Translations under genes and position numbers: made by a program
Source: Arthrobacter sp. NtRootA1
GTDB taxonomy: Bacteria; Actinomycetota; Actinomycetes; Actinomycetales; Micrococcaceae
NCBI RefSeq assembly: GCF_019976975.1
Contig: NZ_AP024630.1
Coordinates: forward strand, 5,084,001 to 5,148,000
Length of the DNA stretch: 64,000 nt
Direction of reading: 5' to 3'
Shown here: positions 43,432-49,765 of the stretch, piece by piece
How the letters are laid out: every line of letters starts with the position of its first letter
How positions within the stretch are numbered: position 1 is the stretch's first letter
Notes under the pieces: model-generated
Seen by the model: the letters and a program-made list of their open reading frames with translations, nothing else
Database searches by the model: none
What the model was told of the DNA's origin: nothing

Positions 43432-44316
43432 TTACTCCTCGTCCCCGGCGTCGCCGTATGCTTCGTTTTCGGTCCAGGTCCGCTTGGAGCCGGTCAGAAT
43501 GATGTCCCACCTGTAGCCGAGTGCCCATTCCGGGCTGGTCAGTTCGTGGTCGTAGGTGGCTACCAGGCGGTCGCGGGCGTCCTGGTCCACGATCGACTGG
43601 TAGATGGGGTCCAACGGGAAGAGCTGGTCGCCCGGGAAGTACATCTGGGTCACGATGCGCTGCGTGAACTCCGAGCCGAACATGGAGAAGTGGATGTGGG
43701 CCGGGCGCCAGGCGTTCAGGTGGTTCTTCCACGGGTAAGCACCGGGTTTGATCGTGGTGAAGCTGTACGAGCCGTCATCGCCAGTGATGCAACGGCCAAC
43801 GCCCGTGAAGTTCGGGTCCAGCGGGGCGGGGTGCTGATCGCGTTTGTGGATGTAGCGGCCGGCGGCGTTGGCCTGCCAGATCTCCACGAGCTGACCGGCA
43901 ACCGGGCGACCGTCGCCATCAAGGACCCGGCCGGCAACGATGATGCGCTCACCCTGCGGCTCGCCGTTGTGCTGAATGGTCAGGTCCGATTCCAGCGCGT
44001 GCACATCCTGGTGGCCGAAGGCGGGCGAGTAGAGCTCGATCGTCTCCGGATCCGCGTGGTGCAGGCTCTTGGTCGGGTGGCGCAGGATGCTGCTGCGGTA
44101 CGGGGCGAAGTCCAGGCGCGGCATGGTCTCCGGCGCCCTGCCGTTCTTAAGGGCCTCCGCATAGCGGTCCCCGATGCCCCTCATCTCAGCGCTGAGATCC
44201 GCTTGGGTTTCCACTTTCTTGGAATCGTGCGCTGCATGCGGCTCGGCAGGTGGCACGAGCTCCTCGGATTCGAGCGCTTCTGCAGAGTTGACTTGTGCTG
44301 TCTGTTCTTGCGGCAC
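43432..44316 (-). CDS. pcaH: Protocatechuate 3,4-dioxygenase beta subunit
   Basis: 294-aa catalytic subunit. Iron ligands: Tyr in GRYIHKRDQHP, Tyr in IKPGAYPWKNHLNAW, and the two histidines in RPAHIHFSMFG. GRVLDGDGRPVAGQLVEIWQANAAGRYIHK is the intradiol signature. Catalyses ring opening of protocatechuate to 3-carboxymuconate. The N-terminal 40 residues (Glu/Ala-rich) exceed the usual length. It starts the pcaHGBDC block, 39 bp after quiC. Confidence 0.95.
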   Translation of the reverse strand: MPQEQTAQVNSAEALESEELVPPAEPHAAHDSKKVETQADLSAEMRGIGDRYAEALKNGRAPETMPRLDFAPYRSSILRHPTKSLHHADPETIELYSPAFGHQDVHALESDLTIQHNGEPQGERIIVAGRVLDGDGRPVAGQLVEIWQANAAGRYIHKRDQHPAPLDPNFTGVGRCITGDDGSYSFTTIKPGAYPWKNHLNAWRPAHIHFSMFGSEFTQRIVTQMYFPGDQLFPLDPIYQSIVDQDARDRLVATYDHELTSPEWALGYRWDIILTGSKRTWTENEAYGDAGDEE

Positions 44317-44355
44317 AGTCGGCTCCTTTCGATGGGTTGGATTATTGCTTGAGGT

Positions 44356-46227
44356 TTATGACCGGTGCAGCGAGTCGTATTGGACGGCATGGCGCACCGG
44401 CGCGTTGGGCGCTCCGTAGCCGTCGTAGTTGCCGCGGCGCTCCACCATTTCGAAGAACACGCTGCCAACCGTGGCGGTGTAGAAATGGAGGAATTCTCCA
44501 TTGGCGTCGCGGTCGTAAAGGAGGTTGAGCTCCTTGAGCATTGCCAGGAATTCCGGTTCCAACTCGAACCGTGCGTCCAGGTCTTCGTAATAGTTGGCGG
44601 GAATCTCCAGGAACTCGAGGCCCCTTGCGTGGGCGGACCGAGCGGTGGCCACAAGGTCATCCACCGCGAAGGCGATGTGTTCCTGGTACGTTTTGCGGTC
44701 AGTCTGCGCTTGCTGTGCCGGTGCCAGGTTCAGCACCAGCCTGACTGAGGCGTCCGAGGTTTCCATGACCTGCGAGCGCACCAGGCCGCTGGGACTCGGG
44801 ACTTCGGCGAACGGCTGCGGTTCAAGGGCCAGGGCGCTGGTATAGAACAGGACGGCTTCGTCGAAGTGCTGCCACGGCTGGGCCAGATTAACGTGGTCAA
44901 TCACCGCGCTGACGTCGGAGCCAGGGTGTTCCAGGCCCTCGCCAAACTCGTACGTCCACGCGGCGGTTCCGTCCGGGCTGCCCTGGCACAGGAAGATTTC
45001 GGTGGAGTCCGGGGCGGAGATGCCTTGGAACACTTCCTCATCAGCCTGGACCTTGCGTGCCACCACCGGCGCTTTGAGTTGCTGGGCGCGAGCGGAGGCA
45101 ATCACTGGGGAGTCGACGTCGAACCCCAAAGCGGCGATAGCCGGTTCGGCGTGCTGTGCCGCTTGCTCGTTGATGATCACGCGCGCCTGGCCCATGGTCC
45201 AAAGCTGTACGTCCTTGGTGCGGTGGCGGCCCTCGAACTCGAAGCCAAGCTGGCCAAGGAGCTTCTCAAGCTGGGCGGTGTCGTCGGCCTTGACCTCGGC
45301 GAAGTTGAAGCCGGCGGGTTCGTTCACCTTGGGCAGCGTGGCCAGTTCCATGGGATAACGACGGCGGCTGGCGGCTTTTTGTTCGGATGCCGCGGCCGTG
45401 GCGTTGCTTGCGAGCCACTTGGCGCTCTGCTCTTCCAGCCAGATCAGGGAGCGCATGGCGTCCACAGCTGTCCGTTCGACGTCAGACTGGCGGAAGACAT
45501 CGTTGAAAACTTCCAGCGAAACCGGACCTGTATAGCCGGCCCGGACCACGTGGCCCATGAACTTGGCGAGCTCAAACTGGCCCTCGCCCGGGAACACCCG
45601 ATAGTGGCGGCTCCACGAGAGGACGTCCATGGAGAGCTTGGGGGCGTCTGCCACCTGGACGAAGAAGATCTTGTCCGCGTTGATCTTCTCGATCGGAGCG
45701 GTGTCCCAGTCGCGGGAGAGGATGTGGAAGGAGTCCAGGCAGGTGCCGAGGTTGGGGTGGTCCACCATTTCGACCAAGCGATATGCGTGCTCGTAATCGT
45801 TGACGTACTTGCCCCAGGCCAACGCTTCGTAGGCAACCTTGACGCCGTGGTCCCCGGCAAGTTCAGCAAGCTCGCCCAGTTGGGAGGCGCGAAGTTCGTC
45901 GTCGTCGATTGTTGCTGTGGCCACGTTGGAGCAGACCAGGATGGTGTCCATGCCCAGGCGGGACATGAGCTTGAACTTGGCCTCCGCCCGGCGAAGGTTG
46001 GCCTTGAGCAGGTCCGGGGTGACGCCGTCGAAATCGCGGAACGGCTGATAGAGGTCCAGACCCAGGCCGAGATCTGCGGCCATTTTCCGTACTTCCTCGG
46101 GGCTGAGCGGCGAGGTGACGAGGTCCTGTTCGAAGATTTCGATGCCGTCGAAGCCCGCTATTGCGCAGGCCTGCATTTTCTCTTTCAGTGTGCCGGAGAG
46201 GCAGACGGTGGCGATTCCGGTGCGCAT
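44356..46227 (-). CDS. quiC: 3-dehydroshikimate dehydratase fused to an HPPD-like domain
   Basis: 623 aa. Residues 1 to about 275 form a sugar-phosphate-isomerase-like TIM barrel with metal ligands in VAYEAL, CLDSFHIL, FVQVADAP and VSLEVFND, the dehydroshikimate dehydratase type (QsuB/QuiC). The rest (about 290-610) is a double VOC region related to 4-hydroxyphenylpyruvate dioxygenase, with His in VIDHVNL and QEHIAF and Glu in FFEMVERRG. The barrel makes protocatechuate from 3-dehydroshikimate; the VOC part is thought to have lost HPPD activity in known homologues, but its metal site is complete here. Its start overlaps the aroE stop (TGATG). Confidence 0.9.
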   Translation of the reverse strand: MRTGIATVCLSGTLKEKMQACAIAGFDGIEIFEQDLVTSPLSPEEVRKMAADLGLGLDLYQPFRDFDGVTPDLLKANLRRAEAKFKLMSRLGMDTILVCSNVATATIDDDELRASQLGELAELAGDHGVKVAYEALAWGKYVNDYEHAYRLVEMVDHPNLGTCLDSFHILSRDWDTAPIEKINADKIFFVQVADAPKLSMDVLSWSRHYRVFPGEGQFELAKFMGHVVRAGYTGPVSLEVFNDVFRQSDVERTAVDAMRSLIWLEEQSAKWLASNATAAASEQKAASRRRYPMELATLPKVNEPAGFNFAEVKADDTAQLEKLLGQLGFEFEGRHRTKDVQLWTMGQARVIINEQAAQHAEPAIAALGFDVDSPVIASARAQQLKAPVVARKVQADEEVFQGISAPDSTEIFLCQGSPDGTAAWTYEFGEGLEHPGSDVSAVIDHVNLAQPWQHFDEAVLFYTSALALEPQPFAEVPSPSGLVRSQVMETSDASVRLVLNLAPAQQAQTDRKTYQEHIAFAVDDLVATARSAHARGLEFLEIPANYYEDLDARFELEPEFLAMLKELNLLYDRDANGEFLHFYTATVGSVFFEMVERRGNYDGYGAPNAPVRHAVQYDSLHRS

Positions 46228-47144
46228 CAGTGGGCCGCCTTCGCCAGTGCTGTGGCGGAGAGTTCGGTTGCAGCATCTTCCACGGCGATCAATTCCAGGA
46301 AGTGTGCCCGCATGCGGTCACGATCGGCGTCGCGTCCGGTGAAGAGCTGGAAGGCGTCGGCCGCCTGACCGACCGCCATCCTGCCGCCGTCGAGGACGTC
46401 GCAACCCTTGGCGCGCGCCTCACGGACCAGGCGTGTGTCGATAGGGCGGTAGACGATGTCGGCAACCCAGTGGCGCGGTTCCAGGAGGTCGATGTCCAGC
46501 GGCAGTCCCGGGTGGGCGGCCATGCCAATAGGCGTGCAATGCACCAGGCCGTCGGCGAGCGGCATGATCTCCGGCAAATCGGTGGGAGTGCGCGGCGTGA
46601 TGGTGGCGACCGGGAAAAGTTCGCCTAGTTCCGTGGCGCGTTCGGCTGCACGGGTGGGGTCCATGTCCACGAGGTCCAGCTGCTTTACGCCGGCTTTGAG
46701 CAGGGCATAGGCGACCGCGGATCCCGCACCGCCCGCACCAAGCTGGACCACGCGGTTCAGCTTCGCGTCCGGCAACCCGGAGGTGAGGGCCGCCCCGAAG
46801 CCGGAGAAGTCCGTGTTGTGGCCTATGAACCGACCATCCTGAATCAAGACCGTATTGACGGCACCCAAGCGACGGGCGTCGTCGGAAATTTCGTCAAGGT
46901 GCTCCAGTACCAGCTGCTTGCACGGGTGGGTGATGTTCAGGCCATTGAAACCCATGCGCTGGGCTGCGGTGAGGAGGTCCCCGACGGCGGCGGCCGGCAA
47001 AGCCAGGTCCAGCAGGTCAATGGGGCGGTACAGCAAGCGAAGGCCCTGCACGTCGGCTTCGCGTTCGTGCATGGGCGGTGTGAGCGAGGGCATGACGCCT
47101 TCGCCTATGAGGCCCACCAGAACGGACTCGGCTCGGTTGCTCAT
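46227..47144 (-). CDS. aroE: Shikimate/quinate dehydrogenase
   Basis: 305 aa. Substrate site: SLTPPMHE (in place of S.SPxxH) and NITHPCKQ with catalytic Lys; GAVNTV, GHNTDFSGF with catalytic Asp; NAD(P) turn LGAGGAGSAV; CTPIGM. The NITHPCK variant and the location before quiC and the pca genes point to a catabolic quinate/shikimate dehydrogenase (QsuD/QuiA-like function) rather than the biosynthetic AroE. First gene of the operon, behind PcaU-like operator sites. Confidence 0.9.
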   Translation of the reverse strand: MSNRAESVLVGLIGEGVMPSLTPPMHEREADVQGLRLLYRPIDLLDLALPAAAVGDLLTAAQRMGFNGLNITHPCKQLVLEHLDEISDDARRLGAVNTVLIQDGRFIGHNTDFSGFGAALTSGLPDAKLNRVVQLGAGGAGSAVAYALLKAGVKQLDLVDMDPTRAAERATELGELFPVATITPRTPTDLPEIMPLADGLVHCTPIGMAAHPGLPLDIDLLEPRHWVADIVYRPIDTRLVREARAKGCDVLDGGRMAVGQAADAFQLFTGRDADRDRMRAHFLELIAVEDAATELSATALAKAAH

Positions 47145-47229
47145 CCTAAAGCTCCTTTGACTTCAGCACCGCGGGCTGATGGCGCTTTTCGGGCGTCGCC
47201 GGTCCGGGTGTATTCAGATTACTACAAGT

Positions 47230-47263
47230 GTTCATATTCCGCACGCTTGTTCTTATCGCGAAC
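47230..47263 (-). promoter_or_regulatory. Two PcaU/PcaR-like operator sites before aroE
   Basis: GTTCATATTCCGCAC (47230-47244) and GTTCTTATCGCGAAC (47249-47263). The first has the GTTC-N7-GCAC layout of the site reported for PcaU in Acinetobacter and PcaR in Pseudomonas; the second is symmetrical at its ends (GTTC/GAAC). Centres are 19 bp apart, so on one helix face within about two turns. They lie 85-120 bp upstream of aroE. Confidence 0.6.
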
Positions 47264-47279
47264 ATTTCGGGCGTCCGCA

Positions 47280-47345
47280 CCCAACTGAGTCGCACTTAAG
47301 CGCGTTTTGAGCGGTGAAAACGCGCACTATTGCGACCTAGTTGGG
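47280..47345. repeat. 66-bp palindromic intergenic element, copy B
   Basis: Starts CCCAACTGAGTCGCA and ends TGCGACCTAGTTGGG exactly like copy A at 40114; only the central region differs slightly (inner stem GCGCGTTTT / AAAACGCGC). It directly abuts the stop codon of the IclR gene. Confidence 0.9.
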
Positions 47346-48116
47346 CTAGCGCTGGGGCAGGCGGGCCGCGAGTTCCGCCGCGGCCTCCTGCAAAGTGGGG
47401 ACGTGGGCGATGAGTTCATCCATGGTGAGGCGAAATACCGGAACAGCCGTGGCGACAGACGCAAAAGCGTGGCCCTGGGAATTGAGCACCGGCACTGCGA
47501 CCGCGCGCATGCCGATCTCGTTTTCTTCATCCATGACCGCGTAGCCCTGTCGGCGCACCTGCTCAATCTCCGCCCGGAATGCAGCCCGATCGGTAATGGA
47601 GCGCTCAGTGAGGGGCTCCAAAGGCAACTCTTCGAGCAGCCGTTCACGTTCGGCGTCGTTCTCAAACGCGACAATTGCCTTACCCACGGACGTCGTGTGC
47701 AGCGCGCCCAGATGGCCGGGATCGCTGGTGACGCGGAAGGTCTTGGGGCCGTCCACCTTGTTCACGGTCAGATGATGGTTTCCGTCGCGCACCGAGAGGA
47801 TGGTCGCTTCCTCGGTACGCTCCGTAACGCGCTGGAGAACGGGAAGAGCCGTTGCCGCAAAACCGTGGTGGTTGGAAACCCGCTGACCCAGCTGGAAGAC
47901 CCGTAATCCCAGATGGTATCGACGGCCGTCGGGCTCGTAATCCACGAATCCGTCGCGCGTCAGTGAGCCGAGCAGCCGGTACGTCGTGCTGAACGGAAGC
48001 CCTGCGCTCCTGGCCAGGTCCGCGGCACTAGCGCCTTTGGGCTCATTTCCCAGCAATACCAACAGGCCCAGGGCCTTGCCGACCATGTCGGTCTTTGTGT
48101 CCTCTTTCACACTCAT
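47346..48116 (-). CDS. IclR-family regulator beside shiA
   Basis: 256 aa. Winged helix GLLVLLGNEPKGASAADLARSAGLPFSTTYRLLGSLTRDGFVDY and IclR ligand domain (LSVRDGNHHLTVNKVDGPKTFRVTSDPGHLGALHTTSVGKAIVAFENDAERERLL, then GYAVMDEENEIGMRAVAVPVLN). Divergent from the shikimate transporter gene and upstream of the aroE-quiC-pca operon. It probably controls shiA and itself through the GCTCTCAC-type palindromes between them. Distinct from the PcaR-like IclR protein at 36656. Confidence 0.87.
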   Translation of the reverse strand: MSVKEDTKTDMVGKALGLLVLLGNEPKGASAADLARSAGLPFSTTYRLLGSLTRDGFVDYEPDGRRYHLGLRVFQLGQRVSNHHGFAATALPVLQRVTERTEEATILSVRDGNHHLTVNKVDGPKTFRVTSDPGHLGALHTTSVGKAIVAFENDAERERLLEELPLEPLTERSITDRAAFRAEIEQVRRQGYAVMDEENEIGMRAVAVPVLNSQGHAFASVATAVPVFRLTMDELIAHVPTLQEAAAELAARLPQR

Positions 48117-48124
48117 GCTTAGAT

Positions 48125-48235
48125 GCTCTCACATCGTGAGAGCTATTTCTAGATAGTGAGCACAAGTCTTGACAAGTGACCCCAGTCACGGCCACTATTG
48201 CTGTATTGCACAAGTAGCTCTCACCATGTGGTTAC
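48125..48235. promoter_or_regulatory. Promoter of shiA with IclR-type operator palindromes
   Basis: GCTCTCAC-ATC-GTGAGAGC (48125-48143) is a perfect inverted repeat eight bases before the IclR start. A second, less symmetrical copy GCTCTCACCATGTGGTTAC lies at 48217-48235, towards shiA. TTGACA at 48169-48174 is a candidate -35, with CACTAT 18 bases on as a weak -10. The two sites bracket the promoter. Confidence 0.6.
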
Positions 48236-48318
48236 TTTGGGATTGATCCGGCCGCACCTCGCTCTGGTCTTCCCGCAGAAGCTAGATCCGCGACATCGTC
48301 GTCACAGAAGGAACACCC

Positions 48319-49641
48319 ATGAGCCACACAATGCCGTCAGCGACGCCAGGCACAGTAACCCCAGCAGGAACTCCCAAGAAAGCGGCACTCGCCAGCTTCC
48401 TGGGAAGCGCAGTGGAGTACTACGACTTCTTCATCTTCGGCTCCGCCGCCGCCTTGATCTTTCCGCACGTGTTCTTCCCGGACGCGGACACCAACGCAGC
48501 CATCATGTCCTTCGCGACCTTTGGCTTCGCCTATGTTGCCCGTCCTGTAGGCGCCATCATCTTGGGGCACTTCGGCGACAGGATCGGCCGGCAGAAGGTC
48601 CTCATGTTCACCCTTGTCCTGATGGGCGCCGCCACCTTCGTGATCGGCTGCCTCCCGGACTTCAAGACCATTGGCTGGTGGGCTCCCGTCCTGCTGGTAC
48701 TCGCCCGCCTCGCCCAGGGTCTCTCGGCTGCCGGCGAGCAGGCCGGTGCCTCCTCGATGACGCTGGAGCACGCTCCGGACAACCGCCGCTCGTTCTTCAC
48801 CTCGTGGACGTTGACCGGCACCCAGGGTGGCCAGATCCTTGCAGCCTTGGTGTTCATTCCAGTTCTCGCGCTCCCGGACGAGGTCAAGTACGGCATCGGC
48901 TGGCGAATCCCGTTCTGGCTCAGTGCAGTAGTGGTCATCGTGGCCTACTTCATCCGACGCACGCTTCACGAGCCGCCGGCATTCGCCGAGGCCAAGAAGA
49001 ACAACCAGATCGCCAAGCTGCCCGTCGCCGACCTCCTCAAGCTGCACTGGCGCGACGTCCTCCGGGTTGTGTGCTGTGCCTTCATCGCCGCCGTGAGTAC
49101 GGTCTTTGGAACCCTGGCCATCAAGTACGCACAGGACGTGGCCCACGTCAGCGGCACCATCACCTTGTGGCTCGTTGTAGTGGCCAACATTGTGGCCCTC
49201 GGTACCCAACCGCTCTTCGGCATGCTCGCCGACAAGATCGGTCGGAAGCCCGTCTTTATCTACGGTGCTGTGGCCAGCGCCATCATGACCCCGGTGTTCC
49301 TGCTGACCCTCGAATCCGGCAACGTCCCGCTGATGTTCCTGGTATCCGTTGTGTTCTTCTCCTTCGGCTACGCTGCCGCCAACGCTGTGTGGCCGTCGTT
49401 CTACGGTGAAATGTTCAGCACCAAGGTCCGCTTCTCCGGTCTGGCCATTGGCACGCAGCTCGGCTTCCTCATGGCAGGCTTTGCTCCGACCATCGTCACC
49501 GCCCTCGGCGGAACCAAGCCCGGCGGCTGGGTCCAGATCTCAATCTTCACGGCAGTCATCTGCGTGATCGCAGCGGTCTCGGCCATGACGGCCCGCGAGT
49601 CAGCAAAGGTCCCGACGGCGGAACTCGGCTTGCACAAGTAG
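48319..49641 (+). CDS. shiA: MFS shikimate/dehydroshikimate transporter, MHS type
   Basis: 440 aa, 12 helices, metabolite:H+ symporter family. FLGSAVEYYDFFIFGSAAALIFPHVFFP opening, ARPVGAIILGHFGDRIGRQKVL loop, and GLSAAGEQAGASSMTLEHAPDNRRSFFTSW (loop 4-5 GE..G) are family markers. The gene next to a shikimate dehydrogenase, quiC and an IclR regulator supports uptake of shikimate, dehydroshikimate or quinate. Substrate is inferred from context. Confidence 0.87.
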   Translation: MSHTMPSATPGTVTPAGTPKKAALASFLGSAVEYYDFFIFGSAAALIFPHVFFPDADTNAAIMSFATFGFAYVARPVGAIILGHFGDRIGRQKVLMFTLVLMGAATFVIGCLPDFKTIGWWAPVLLVLARLAQGLSAAGEQAGASSMTLEHAPDNRRSFFTSWTLTGTQGGQILAALVFIPVLALPDEVKYGIGWRIPFWLSAVVVIVAYFIRRTLHEPPAFAEAKKNNQIAKLPVADLLKLHWRDVLRVVCCAFIAAVSTVFGTLAIKYAQDVAHVSGTITLWLVVVANIVALGTQPLFGMLADKIGRKPVFIYGAVASAIMTPVFLLTLESGNVPLMFLVSVVFFSFGYAAANAVWPSFYGEMFSTKVRFSGLAIGTQLGFLMAGFAPTIVTALGGTKPGGWVQISIFTAVICVIAAVSAMTARESAKVPTAELGLHK

Positions 49642-49676
49642 GGGCCGCTCCCCTTCGCCGGAGGCCCGCCGTCGCC

Positions 49677-49724
49677 GAAATCGCCGGAAAACGTCCAGTT
49701 CGCTGGAAGTTTCCCGGCGATTTC
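49677..49724. repeat. 48-nt near-perfect hairpin with TTCG tetraloop
   Basis: Left arm (49677-49698) and right arm (49703-49724) are complementary at 20 of 22 positions around a TTCG loop; ends are GAAATCGCCGG and CCGGCGATTTC. It lies between the convergent shiA and metalloprotease genes. No T-run; probably a bidirectional terminator or mRNA 3'-end stabiliser. Confidence 0.8.
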
Positions 49725-49765
49725 GCATGTTTCCGGCGAACTCGTGGTGTCAGCCCCAGCAGGAC

